From Oehlia diaphana (Eukaryota > Glomeromycota > Glomeromycetes > Glomerales > Glomeraceae), in assembly GCA_003833135.1 (NCBI GenBank), contig QZLH01000335.1:60505-104206 (forward strand): 43,702 bases of DNA, in the 5' to 3' direction. Shown here in pieces: positions 1 through 11,622 of the stretch. The translations under genes were made by a program, and so were the position numbers. The notes below the pieces were generated by a model. That model saw nothing but the letters and a program-made list of their open reading frames with translations, was not told the origin of the DNA and ran no database searches. Positions within the stretch are counted from its first letter, which is position 1; each line of letters starts with the position of its first letter.

Positions 1-959
1 GAAAATTTTTTATATAAGTATTATATTATTAAAAAAATTTCAAAATTAAATAGAGTAAGATCTAAAATACAAAATCTTATTAAGGTTTAATTATATGTTA
101 CTTAAAAAAAATCTTGTTATGTTAGAATTAATAATAGTTATAATTTTTAATAACTAATATTTTTATTAGTAAAAATAAGAGAAATGACATGACCGCTGAC
201 TGCTATCATATTTTATTATCATAACTATTCTTATCATTTTTTCCCTTTTTTTTTGGAGTAAATATGTATCTCGAATATACTTGATATTGAAGTGTTCTAC
301 TGCTTCTAAGTTACCCGATGATGTAGTATCTTATGAAGATGATTAGACTTTGTCGGATCAGCTTGTAATTTTGCTTTTTCGACGACATTTTTCTAATACG
401 TATATACACGAATAAGTAACTATTAATTACCAACAGTTAACGCTATTATCTTGAAAAAAAAAAAAATAAAGCCTCCAATGCACTACGAAGACATGTAATA
501 TTCATAAGTTGTGTTGGAAATTCGAAAGTTAAACCTTCAAGTCCAAAGTACAATCCATGATCTAAAAGTTCTATTCCTATAATCTGATCATGTAGGTCTT
601 AAATAACGATCAAAATGTTAACTATGAAATTGATTGTAATTCAATAGAATACAAATAAATACGAAAGAATCTCTCACACTTTCGTCAGGTTAGTCTTCTT
701 TCAAAAAATTATTAATCCTTTTAGTGTACGTAAACATTTTGATCGGTCATGTACAATTTTTGTACGTAAAAGAACTTTTGTACATTCTGAATGACTTAGT
801 TCAAAATTATTTGCAATACGAATAATTCGTAAATCAATTTTTCTACGCCGATCAGACATTACGTTGGAAAGTGTCTCTTCCCTATTGCACAGTATGAAAT
901 TAATCCTATTTATTGCTTATGTAAAAATAAATGTATCAGGCTTACCAGCGAAGATTTAT
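1..959. other. AT-rich sequence without recognised genes
   Basis: I see no convincing coding region here. The part from about 850 to 959 directly continues the minus-strand 28S-like segment and may be its divergent D2 variable domain, but I cannot align it by eye. Confidence 0.4.
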
Positions 960-1165
960 ATATTCCTGATTACCCGCCGGTACGACTAACTTCTATCGTT
1001 TCCTTTTCAACAATTTCACGTACTATTTAACTCTCTTTTCAAGTTCTTTTCATCTTTCCCTCACGGTACTTGTTCGCTATTGGTTTCGCCGTTATTTAGC
1101 CTTAGGAGAAATTTACCTCCCATTTTAAGCTGCAATTCCAACAACTTGACTCTTAGACGTCATAA
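960..1165 (-). rRNA. Degenerate 28S (LSU) rRNA fragment, D1 to start of D2
   Basis: Read on the minus strand, this stretch matches the universally conserved 5' part of fungal 28S rRNA, including GCGAACAAGTACCGTGAGG, then GGAAAGATGAAAAGAACTT, GAGAGTTAAA.AGTACGTG and AAATTGTTGAAA, in the right order and spacing. It then runs into the start of the D2 domain (GTCGTACCGGCGGGTAATCA). It differs from the conserved core by small substitutions and missing bases. Nothing recognisable as 5.8S, ITS or the rest of 28S is seen in the flanks, so this is a partial, presumably non-functional copy and not an rDNA repeat. Similarity decays beyond position 1165 but weak traces towards the 28S start may continue to about 1250. 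Confidence 0.88.
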
Positions 1166-4059
1166 TCGATGCTATCATTTCAATTGCATTCTCAATTTCG
1201 CTCAGTCTTTGCATTTTCCAAATTATCAACAAAATACAAGCATTTTTTAAAAATTTATCTATCCTAATGATAAATTTAATAATATTAATTAGTGACTGAT
1301 GTAGTTAGATCAAAAGCGAAATAAATTTTTTAAACTCACACATAGAAATGAATATTTTCTATTTGAATTCAACAAATTTGTGTAAATTTCTAAATCCTGG
1401 TTCTTCATCCTGGAGAGGTAATGGTAGAGTCTACGCTTAAGAATAAAACAATCCTGTGATTGTCTGACAAGTTGTATTGCTAGTTATGATTTAATATGAA
1501 TAATCTCAGACTTCATTGTATTTATATACATCACACATCTATTAGTTAAATCGACATAAATTAAGTAAACAAAGTAACAAAGTAGCATATGCATATGTTC
1601 AAAAGTCAATAAATAGCTACCTACCTCTTTAAAGGTATAAGATTTTTCACTTTCCACACACACACAGGATGGGTGTAGCAAATCATGCAAATGTAATGGT
1701 GTACGTGAAAGCTTCTTCTCTCCCGTACCAACAGATTGGTGTGGCACAATTCACTTATTTGATCATTTAGTTAGGTTCAAATCTTTTAATTCTTTCTGCA
1801 AATCAATAATTTAGTTGAGGATTTCATATTTTGTTTTAAAACTTTTAAAACTCTAATCTCGTCCACAAGGCAGCTATGAGATTGGTGTATAGTAGTATTT
1901 TGTTTTTCAAGGAAGTATTCATCCCACAATTTTAATGTTCCATGTGGTGGAAGGAAGCAACCAGTAATCTGATTTAGGATACAGAATTAGATTTTTTTGC
2001 TATATTAAACCTTGTATACGGTATACCTTTGATAACAAATGAAATACTTACCGCTATGTCTTACTTTAAAATTGCTTTCGCCTTTTGCCATATTATAGAA
2101 AACTATGCGTGAACATATACATACCAGAATAAAAATAGACTAATTAAATCACCCCGACTAGTCACTACTGATGATAAATAATGGTAAATGCTTAAAACTT
2201 ACTTCGACACAGCAAAAATAATTTCAAAAAAAAATTAATACGGTTTTTGAAATCAATCAAGACCATATGACAATCTGTTGTGGAACAAATTGGACAATCA
2301 ATTTTCTGTGCTACCGTAAAGCACATGATTCAATTGATTCATGTATCCTTTAGCTCTATATTGATATTTTGACAGAATATAATGATGGATTCATCGTGGA
2401 GTTAGTAAATGGAACTTTCATATGAAAATTCATCGTACGAAGTTCTTACGATAAATACACTTGTTCAAGAACTACGTTCCTATATGATACCATTTTGGTT
2501 GAAGTCATAAACGATCTAAGGAATTGGAATTTAAAATGGTTTACTTATTATTGGTTTAATAATCTATAACATATTTAGATACTTTTATTTCAATTTTTTT
2601 TTTTTTTATATGTTCGAAAATCAAACTCAAATTGATGTTCACTTAGACCGATTTTGATATACTTTTCATAATAAATTCAAGCGCGCGTGTAAGGACAAAT
2701 CAGGATTTAAGATCAGGCTTAACAACAATGTCGATATAAGATAGATCAAACAAAATACAAGCAAAATACAAGCGTACAAATAACATTAAGGTAGCAGCAT
2801 AAAAGATTTAAGATTTATAATGGTTATAATATTTTATTTATTCAAGCTTATACAAAATTTTATAAAAAATAAAGTTGTAAAATAAATGAGCTGAAACAAA
2901 TCTGGAATTAAGTCTAGCATTTTCAGAGTGGTCGTTATGTGTATATGGTTTGAACATTTCTTTATCAGATGCCCAGCATCATAAATAAATATCGATAAAT
3001 GCAATATTATGCAAAATTTAAAATTTTTTAAATTGTTGGACACTGTACATTTTAATATGTGATTATGAGTATTCGTATTATTTAAATATGTTCATGTATT
3101 GTATCAAGAATTAATAAACTTGGAAATTTTCCTTGTTTTGTGATAAATATAAGGTTGTTTCTGAAAAATATTAATAATTAATAGTTTGTATTTTAATGCA
3201 GCAAAGGTAAAATTGCGTTTCACTAATTACGGAATTCGTTTTGTTATAAGTAATAAAAAATTGGCAAAATTTGAAAATTTTAATTATAATAATTATGATT
3301 AGAATAATAAAGTTTTTTATTAAATGAGTAAGGATAATAAATAGAAGAAAATACATATATATGCATAAATATTTATTATGAAATTTCTAAAATCATAATT
3401 TAAATGTTGTTGGTTTGTAATAATTTTGAAATGATCTTTTCGGCCAATCAATCATTTATCCGATGAAATTACATTGGAAAGATCTTATGTCGCACTGTAA
3501 TAATTGCATTTTCTATTGGCGTTAGATATTGTATAATAAATATAAATTATTAAATATTTATTTGATTAAACAAATTGTTGGGAAAATTTGTATAATTTAT
3601 TTATTAATTTTTTATATATTTCAATATAATAAGAGATCATAATTTAAAGATCACCTGAATTTTTACTTATTTATGCTGACTATGTTTAATTTTTTATAAA
3701 ATATTCAAAAATTTCATTAACGTCGTTCGATTCTAATAATTTTGAAACCTATTGTTTCTCGCAGATTCAACAGATTCTATCAAAATCGAAAATAATAAAA
3801 CATTAGTAAGTAAATAACGATAACAAAAAGGGTCAAACTTTGTAATGTAAAACCGTTAAATTTCAAAATAATAGTGCTATAATATTAGGGAAAAATCATG
3901 TGATATGACGCCAGAAAAAAAAAGAAGATTTAGAAATTGTTTTTCTCACATGTCTCAATGTCTCATGTATTAAAACGATCATATCCATAACTGTTATACT
4001 GGTTTATTTATTTTGAATAAAGCATATATTTACCGGTACATTACCTTTTTAGAATAATC
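1166..4059. other. AT-rich intergenic stretch, no supported gene
   Basis: Nearly 2.9 kb of AT-rich sequence with homopolymer runs. Short open frames exist (for example minus 1484-1747) but show no domain, no protein-like composition and no start context that I trust. I see no clear inverted terminal repeats or tandem array. Confidence 0.6.
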
Positions 4060-4308
4060 ATGGATCGTAACGATAAACTGAAGGTAAATAGCGTATTTTT
4101 AATACAAATTAGAGTTATTCACAGTTTTAAAACTAGTTTCAAAGTTAGCCCAAGGAATTTAATTTTCTCATCGAATCATTTGACTAAGAAAAAAAAGTTG
4201 AAGAAAACCGACTATAGAAATAGAGCCTTATTGTTCATTACACGAGAAGAGTACACCAGATCTGTGATAAAGTTTTTGGAGAAACGGTTAAATATCCAAA
4301 ATAAATGA
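4060..4308 (+). CDS. Small basic hypothetical protein, possibly with an in-frame intron
   Basis: An ATG-started frame of 82 codons ends in TGA. The C-terminal half (YRNRALLFITREEYTRSV onwards) has a protein-like, charged composition, and the middle is lysine-rich (KKKKLKKTDYRNR). After the eighth codon the sequence reads GAAG|GTAAATAG, and an acceptor-like TTTGACTAAG ends at 4188. Together these would define a 105-nt intron (4084-4188) whose length is a multiple of three and which contains no stop, so spliced and unspliced forms would both be open (47 and 82 aa). I do not recognise the family. The gene stands alone, with AT-rich sequence on both sides. It could be a chance ORF. Confidence 0.35.
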   Translation: MDRNDKLKVNSVFLIQIRVIHSFKTSFKVSPRNLIFSSNHLTKKKKLKKTDYRNRALLFITREEYTRSVIKFLEKRLNIQNK

Positions 4309-5076
4309 CATGTTCACTCGTACAGAAAATGATCGATTATTTTACTACGTATTTATTAGTAGATAAAGATGTAAAGATGAAAAAATAAAGGGAAATTTCT
4401 AAAATAAAACTTCGAATTAGTAATAATTTTTAGTTTTATTTAAATATTACTTTAATTTGATTACTAAAAATAAAAAAAAATTATACAAAATACCTAATAT
4501 ATGTACAAATATATATATATATATACAATTATACATATACATAAATTTTTTAACTATTACATATAAAATCATGTTAATACTAACTTGGAATATATACTTT
4601 TAATGTAAATTATAAAAAATGTACAAATGATGAAATGAACGGCATCACAAATCTATTTTTTTTTTATTTTTTCGTTTAATTAATTGGTGATTGGTCGAAT
4701 ATCTAAATATAATGTATAACACCCAATTGATACATAAACTTTCATTTTCTATTTATTTAATTAGGACATTTAACACGTACAAATTTACAGAAGAAGTTGA
4801 GAAGCGATTTTTTTTTATGTATTGCACATAAGCTTAGTAAATCAAATATTGATATTTCATAATCAAGTATTTCATAACTTTAAATATTTTATATCCTTCT
4901 ACAGAAAATTTACCTTCAGGTAAAGTTTCAAGTTTTATCAGACTTAAAACATATATTTAGTATCCTCTTTATTCTTAAAAGAATATATAAAACTATCAAT
5001 AGTAGTATCATAAGTCATAACGAAAAAAAGTTTTCCATAAAATCAGATTATACCCACAGATACGATCGAAAAATAC
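4309..5076. other. AT-rich spacer with a short TA microsatellite
   Basis: No coding signal. A (TA)n tract lies near 4508-4525. The rest is homopolymer-rich AT sequence upstream of the next gene. Confidence 0.5.
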
Positions 5077-5538
5077 ATGAAGAGATGTCTTGATGAAGAG
5101 ACTCCGGAATCGATATCGAAGCCAATTAAAGAAAATACTACACCAAAAGAGATAGTGGATATCATAAACGATTTTAGAAAAGAAGAAAAGTATCAAGAAA
5201 TTATACAAACCTCATTAATCAACAACGGTCATATTGAAATTTATGGAACTGAAGAAGGAAAAGCAATGCACAAATATTTTCATTATTTAGACGCTAAAAA
5301 TAAAGAAGGTTGTCTATTAATGAAAGAGATGAATGATACAGTGTACAAGTATGCCAAGGTTTTAGCAAGCTCGTGGTTAGAACGTCAAGGTAAGAACGAA
5401 GTGATTCCTGTAATAATTGCGCAAAGAGCGGCATCGAATGAGGAATCTAAGACATGCTTCTTGCCTTCTTTTATACCATCATTTTCCACTTGTGTCTTTT
5501 GTGGTGTGTCGGATAACCTTGCCGAGCAATTATCATGA
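5077..5538 (+). CDS. Hypothetical protein, probably with a 3' intron
   Basis: An ATG-started frame of 153 codons. The first ~104 residues are charged and protein-like (MKRCLDEETPESISKPIK, later KAMHKYFHYLDAKNKEG and YKYAKVLASSWLERQ), suggesting a soluble helical protein. After SSWLERQ there is a strong donor, CAAG|GTAAGAAC, at 5389/5390. A good acceptor, TTGTTAATGCAG, ends at 5554. Splicing there (165-nt intron) would replace the odd tail, which reads like translated intron, with a short new C-terminus of about seven codons. Shifting the junction would instead open a lysine-rich tail running to about 5641. I do not recognise the family. The exon from 5077 to 5389 is the part I trust. A transposon (5626-6284) inserted just downstream may have cut or replaced the original 3' end. 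Confidence 0.5.
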   Translation: MKRCLDEETPESISKPIKENTTPKEIVDIINDFRKEEKYQEIIQTSLINNGHIEIYGTEEGKAMHKYFHYLDAKNKEGCLLMKEMNDTVYKYAKVLASSWLERQGKNEVIPVIIAQRAASNEESKTCFLPSFIPSFSTCVFCGVSDNLAEQLS

Positions 5539-5625
5539 TATTTTGTTAATGCAGAAAAGGGGGAGATCATTAAATAAGAAGAAAGGCAGAATAAACAAGA
5601 AGAGTAAATCAAACATAGTGTTAAT

Positions 5626-6284
5626 TAGGGATGGCACTTGATTTAAAACAAGATGTTTTAAAACAATTTAAATCAGTTTTTTATTGTTTTAAACGTTTTT
5701 TTTTTTTTATTTTAAACATTGATCGGCAGCACTAGGGCGGGATTTGTGTCGATCATCACCATATAAGGAACGCGTGACATTTAATTGTCACCTAACTCGT
5801 GACCGTGCGGAACGCGCCGTTTATATTTATCTCAGCGACTTAGTTTTTTGAGTTGCCTGATCTTTATTGTCACCCCTGTGACACAAAAATCCCGCCCACA
5901 AAACTGATCGGCCTGATTATTGCGTAATTATTTTTTAATGACTTTTTTTAAAATTATTCTCGTGGAAGACAATCATCGGAAGACGTCCGTAAGCACTTTG
6001 AAAAGTTACGAAAAATACCTCGTCAAAAGTGTGTAATTATTGTGGAAATGACATTAGTTATTGATTTAATTGATCGATTAGAAGATTTAAAATTAATATA
6101 TTACATAATTTTTTTTTTATTAAGAGTTAGCGCACATTTTATCTAACGAATCACTAGTATGTATTATATAATAAAGTACTTAAATTTTTATTGCAAATAT
6201 GTATTACGTAGTAAATGCTTAATGTTTTAAAACGCGTTGAAAACATGTTTTAAAACGCCAAAATTGTTTTAAAATATATCCCTA
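5626..6284. mobile_element. hAT-like non-autonomous element (MITE), 659 bp
   Basis: The element is bounded by an exact 8-bp direct duplication GTGTTAAT (5618-5625 and 6285-6292). Its ends are inverted, TAGGGAT...ATCCCTA, and the left end TAGGGATGGCAC resembles typical hAT termini. Subterminal copies of the palindrome GTTTTAAAAC occur at both ends, as is common in hAT elements that bind their transposase there. No transposase is encoded, so it would depend on one supplied elsewhere. Only about the first seven terminal bases are a perfect inverted match. Confidence 0.82.
5728..5904. mobile_element. Nested small element with inverted GGGCGGGATTT arms
   Basis: Inside the hAT-like element lies a GC-richer 177-bp block with inverted arms: GGGCGGGATTTGTGTC at about 5735-5750 against GACACAAAAATCCCGCCC at about 5879-5896. 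The block is flanked by an exact 8-bp direct repeat TGATCGGC (5720-5727 and 5905-5912). This is consistent with a second 8-bp-duplicating insertion into the first element. The outermost bases between repeat and arms do not pair well, so the exact borders are uncertain. Confidence 0.6.
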
Positions 6285-7166
6285 GTGTTAATATAGTTTA
6301 AATAGGGCTACAAAAATGTTATACAACCGCATAGAACACGTGTTGATAAATAGTGTACAATTTTATAATGCTATGCATTTCTTGTCTTTATTTAATGTAC
6401 TTTGTTACCATATTTTAATCAATAAAGAATGAAATGCGCGTTACCATAAAATAAAATAAAATAAAATTAGATTATATCCTCCAAGGATTTAATTACTAAC
6501 TTTCACTTTAATAATCGTTACAATGTGTAACGGTAAGTTCCAATCTATCAATTCCATTTCGAAATTATTTTGAATTAATTTCCTAGTTCCGAATCATGAT
6601 CTATAAAATGGGCACTAATAAAATACGGATGTTGGATAAATTCGTGACGGATTATCTACGGCAGTCGGATCGCGTCTCATCGAATCCTGTTATAATCTAT
6701 TTCATTGTGGCTGAATATTTTTCTAATAACTCCTTGATCTTTAGTATAATAAACAATCGGATATTTAATTTTCTGTTTCGTTTCGTTGTAGCTAAATATT
6801 GACCTAGTTTTTTGCTATCGTACAAAACGTATCTAAAATTGGCAATTATTCGTGGCGTATTGAGAAAAAGAATCATATAAAGGAAAAATTTTTTATGGTA
6901 ATGAGATTATGAACCCGACCTAGCCCCACATTGATCCATGAATGTATTAATGTTGGTGTTCATTCTTTTTTAATAAAGAAGATGTTGTGATTAAATAAAC
7001 GATTCCTCCTTTCGATAAAACTTAAGATCAAAATGAATTAGAACGATGTTAGCTATTTAAACATTCCAACAATATTTTCTAAATTCAAAATTCCTAATCT
7101 TATAACGAAAAAAAAATTTCAAATAGAACAAATACTATATTCAATAAATAAATCTTTATTTATGTT
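6285..7166. other. Intergenic region with an AAAAT microsatellite and a doubtful small frame
   Basis: A short (AAAAT)n tract lies at about 6447-6470. At 6523-6586 there is an ATG, a strong donor-like GGTAAGTT and an acceptor-like TTTCCTAG, but the spliced frame stops after a few codons. A 68-codon open frame at 6596-6802 (plus) starts with a protein-like stretch (NKIRMLDKFVTDYLRQSD) and then becomes hydrophobic and AT-driven. This may be a remnant exon. I cannot assign it. Confidence 0.4.
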
Positions 7167-8897
7167 TTAAAATTTTCTCTGTTTAACTTTAACAAATAAT
7201 TCTTTACAAACTGTAAGTAAAGCAGAATGATAATTAAGTGGTGCATTTGGATCTGCCAATTCAATATCATATTTTCTATAAATTAAGGATAATAAACATT
7301 TTAATTCTATCATTGCTAATTTTCTTCCAGGACAGGCTCTAATTCCACCTCCAAAAATTGAGAAAGCATTTTTAACGTGTTTTTTTTCAAGAAAATATTT
7401 ATCACTATCATCAATTTTATAAAATCGATCAGGATCGAATTTTTCAGGATCAGTCCAATAATCCTTTCGTTTCATTATCGAGCAGTAAAGTATTGAAAAT
7501 GAAGTTTTTTCTGGCCAAACATATCCTCCAACTGTATCCTTTTCAATATTTACACGGCCAAGTGAATAATTTATGGGACAATGACGAGATACTTCCTTAA
7601 TAACTGCATCGCAATATTGTAATTTATCGATATCATTATGCGTTATGGGTTTTGTAACGTCCTTTCCAAGAACTTCATCAAATTCTTGTCGTAACCGTTG
7701 TACCACTTCGGGATGGTGTCCGAGATGATATACGATGAAGCAAAATAAATTCGAAACCTAAAAAATTGTAAATGAATTTTTAAAATTATTAAATGCGTAT
7801 AAATATATACAGTATTAGTTTTAATGAAAAAGTTTTTCACTCACAGTATCAGTTCCTCCACCTATAGCATCGAGTATATTACTCAAAATTTCTTTGTCAG
7901 TTATCGGTCTTAACAAATTCGCATCAACATTACCATGTTTCACAATGTTAATATCGCGTGGTGTATTCGCGGTTATAAATGATGTCAACATATCATGACG
8001 GAGAGGTTGATTTAATGGTGTATTCTCAATCTCAGTCCTTCTTTCTTTAATAATTTTATATAATTTTTCGTATAGATAATCTCTATTTTTTAATAAACTA
8101 ATTGCTTTTCCACGAACGAAAGGGACATAATGACGCATAAATCTATTAAAGTAAAAAAAATAAATGGCTCCTCTTATTAAAGTTTCAAGTGATTGAATAA
8201 AATCTTCAGATTCTTTGATTTTTTCCTTTTCTTTTTCATCTAAATCGTTACTTTCAGGTACGAGAGTATGATAATAAGAAGCAACAGAATTATTTCTTTT
8301 TCCTATCGAAATTTTAAAAATCATATCATTTGAAAATCTATGCATCCATTTTATAAGATCCAATTCATGATTTTCTCCAAGTTTATTCCAAAAAGATTCC
8401 ATTTCATTCCATAATTCATTCATCCATTCAACAGCTTGATAATTAAAACTTGGGGTCATCATAGCTTGAGCGAAAAATTGACGATTATATTTCCAAGATT
8501 TTGGATCAATATTATTAATTATTCCCGTGCCATCTATTCCATATTCTTTAACTCCTTCTGAAACAATATATCTTCTAAAAGGATATCTAGTTTTTGTTGA
8601 AGGTATGTTCATATTTTCAATTAAATCAGTATTACATAAGATGATTGTACGTTGTCCCGCTAAGCTTAATTCAAACATATCTCCATATTTTTTATGTAAT
8701 GACATTAACCAATCATTAAATTCATATCCTCTTTTTTGATGAATATTACCAACTATTGGAAGTGGTAATGGACCAGGTAAAGGATTTAGACGAGTGAAAT
8801 AATGATAATAATATCGAGATACATAAATGATTATGAAAATTACGAGAAGATAATAAATGTCGGAAACTCTTAATGAAAAAACAATTGTCGATATCAT
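7167..8897 (-). CDS. Cytochrome P450 monooxygenase, two exons
   Basis: This is a haem-thiolate monooxygenase anchored to the endoplasmic reticulum; its substrate cannot be told from sequence. Exon 1 is 8897-7845 and exon 2 is 7757-7167. The 87-nt intron starts GTGAGT, ends TTTTTTAG and falls on a codon border, giving a 547-aa protein, a normal length. An N-terminal membrane segment (about residues 14-27) is followed by the proline hinge NPLPGPLPLP (38-47). The I-helix carries GGGTDT (346-351), the ExxR motif is EVSR (406-409), the PERF-like motif is FDPDRF (458-463), and the haem loop FGGGIRACPG has its ligand Cys at 493. All key residues are present. It is a close paralogue of the gene at 13407-11623. 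The start is the only ATG just before the membrane anchor. Confidence 0.95.
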
Positions 8898-9833
8898 TGT
8901 TGGGAAAAAAGAAATAGAAATCGACGAGGAAAAAAAAAAATTTGTAAATCACGCACATTTTATTCTATTGATCATTATCTGAGGTCACACTAATTATCTG
9001 GTTTACACAAAAAATAGAGTTTGTCAACAATGGACAATGGGGGCTCTTATCTCGGCAAAAATTTTCCGACAAGAGTTAAAAAAAAAATGGAAACTTACCA
9101 TAAGAGAAAATTAATTTGAGAATATAATTTATGAAAGAGTCAATTTTTGTTAAAAAAAACACTTCGGAAATATAAGACAGACAACGAGCACTGAAGTTTT
9201 CGGGAAAACAGTAAAACTTCAACGCTTTTATCAATAGCATAAGTAGTCAACATACTAAATATACTAGATTATATCCTGAAATATAGAACTTTTATTAAAA
9301 AGTGAAGAAATAGTTATGAAATATAAAGTAAAGAAATAATTACCTTAGAAACTGGCTGCAGCAAGCGCAGCAAAATAACGCAGATCGGAACGCAAAAAGA
9401 GATCGTTTCTGATAAATTCCGTCAAAAGGATGAATACTCTAGAAATATGATACAAGAAACACGTGACATAATGATACAACTCTAATAAAACTATTAAATT
9501 ATCAAAAAGTAGAGCACAGATACATAATTCAAGAGGGTTTTTCTGTTGTATAATATTTGTAATAGTTATTTCACGGGGAGTCATGAATATCAATGATTTT
9601 CACGGCGCACATTGGATAAAAATAGATCAGTAAAAATTTTAGCCAATTTGACTAAAAATTGACCGATTTACCTATATACGAATTAACAACGAAATGCAAA
9701 TTTGCGAGTGTGCTCCGATTGTTACATGAATTACGAATTAAGGTTCATGATGAGATTAATAAATAAATAAAAAAAAATTTTATTGTCATGATTGCACGAT
9801 TAATAATTTTATAAAAGTGATATTTCTATCATT

Positions 9834-9910
9834 TTCGGCGAAACGTCCCTTCGGCGAAACATCTCTTCGGCGAAATGGCTTCGACGAAATAGCTTTCGGC
9901 AAAACGTACC
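9834..9910. repeat. TTCGGCGAAAC minisatellite, about five units
   Basis: Five imperfect units of 14-16 bp follow each other: TTCGGCGAAACGTCCC, TTCGGCGAAACATCTC, TTCGGCGAAATGGC, TTCGACGAAATAGCT and TTCGGCAAAACGTACC. Each unit contains a CG dinucleotide core in otherwise very AT-rich DNA. The core TTCGGCGAA is nearly self-complementary. Confidence 0.8.
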
Positions 9911-10466
9911 GTAACCTTTCCGAATTGGAATCTCAAGAATAATATAATTGAAATTTTATATCAGTTCTGACTTCTGAATGAATACTTTGTGTCTCTATCT
10001 ATCATAGGTATGTGTATGAATATAATACCGTATTAATTTAGAGCTAGCCATAGTGCGGGTCAGGGCGATTTTTCTTTATTAATAACTATATTATAAAGTT
10101 AATTATTCAATGGATTTCTCATAAAATACTGATTTTATATAAAGAAACTTTTATTTAAAAGTTAGCGAGAATCCACCCATAAGTAATGTACTAATCAATA
10201 ACCTAATAAATAAAAACTTTTTAATATCGATATTACATATATTCTTATTGTTAAAATCTCATTCTCATTTCAATTTTTATTGTGTACGTAATAAAATATA
10301 ATGAAGAAAAGCAGATAGATCACATCATAATATATCAAATTATTAGATTTGCAGATTAAGTGTTCATACAATAAATAATTACGAATAAAATATTGCCAAG
10401 TAATAAATTTAAGTTTGAACGACTTTTGTATTTTAATTACATATTATTGTATGGGGCATACTTGAT

Positions 10467-10501
10467 AATAGGATAAAATGGCGCAGCCATTTTATCCTAT
10501 T
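10467..10501. repeat. Perfect 16-bp hairpin with 3-nt loop
   Basis: The left arm AATAGGATAAAATGGC (10467-10482) and the right arm GCCATTTTATCCTATT (10486-10501) are exact reverse complements separated by GCA. A looser outer pair, CATACGATAATT (about 10512) with AATTATCGTATG (about 10706), lies to the right. It could be a DNA cruciform, the tip of a fold-back element, or a transcribed stem; no terminator-like context is evident. Confidence 0.75.
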
Positions 10502-11622
10502 GTTTATATCACATACGATAATTATATTATCGTTTAGCTTTTTTTAGTTCATATTGAGAGTTAAAAAAGTTTATGTATTAGTTTTAAAAAAAAATTATAT
10601 GTAAAAGTTTAAAAAAAGTTTATTATATATAAGTTTAAAAAGTTTACACAAATGTATAAATAAGTTTATTTTAAGTGATTGTTTTATTTTTTTATTCTAC
10701 TTAAATTATCGTATGATCGATCATATATGGATTATTATTGTATATCTGCATAAAATAAATGGGATAGGATGTTCAATATGAACCTATGTGGCTAAATGAT
10801 AATTGCAATTAATGATCTGGATAAAGTTCTATATCTATTTAAAATTAATTACACAAAACTCGTGTGACATGACAAGCGGATGAACCATTTATCCATTCGG
10901 ATTACGCGACATTACAAAATATAGTTTTTATAGTTCATATTATAGTTTATATTTATGACTGAATTATTAATACAGGTGCATGTATACAGTATACTGTATT
11001 ACAGGAAGAAATCGCTTTTTTTTTGTGTATAACAAGTGATAGAGCTTCCACTAATTAAAAAATTATAGAGGTTTCATGAGTTGATCGTGTCATAAATATA
11101 AATTTTTTTTTTTAAAAAAAAGGAAATTATTCAAATATTTTATATTCATTTCTAGTAAGTAAATTCTGAACCTGCTGTTCGCATCTTAATTCTAGCAGAA
11201 TCATATAACAATGTTATAAATTAGTACAAAAGCGTATTATGCTCACTGTATATTGGTTTTGATAATGATCCTACGAAACCAATAATTATTTTAAAATTTC
11301 CTGTCTTAGAATAATGACAAAAATAAATTTAACCTTGATAACCAACCATAAATATAGTCGATATATCTACTCATCTACGCATTAACTATATCATACACTC
11401 TAACAAGAAATTATGCGAATAAAGCCATTTGACTTGCAATTAAATTAAAGTTTCAAAGGTTCAATACACATTAATAGTCTCTTTTTATCAAATAAATAAT
11501 TGTAAATTACGATAAATTTTTTAGAATAGTAACAAATAATAAATAATAAAAAAAAACAAAAATTGAAATAACGGTTACTCAAAATTTTTTATAAAACTAA
11601 TATATATATGTATATACAAAAA

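Larger units (their letters stand above)
8898..11622. other. Intergenic region between the two P450 genes
   Basis: About 2.7 kb of AT-rich DNA. It holds the P450 promoter somewhere upstream of 8897 (not defined), a TTCGGCGAAA minisatellite (9834-9910) and a perfect hairpin (10467-10501). A minus open frame at 9345-9593 has no protein-like features and is not called. Confidence 0.55.

Noticed and set aside
1484..1747. 87-codon minus frame with two Cys and many His
   Set aside because: No recognisable domain; it contains a CA-repeat translation (CVCVES) and lies in degenerate DNA.
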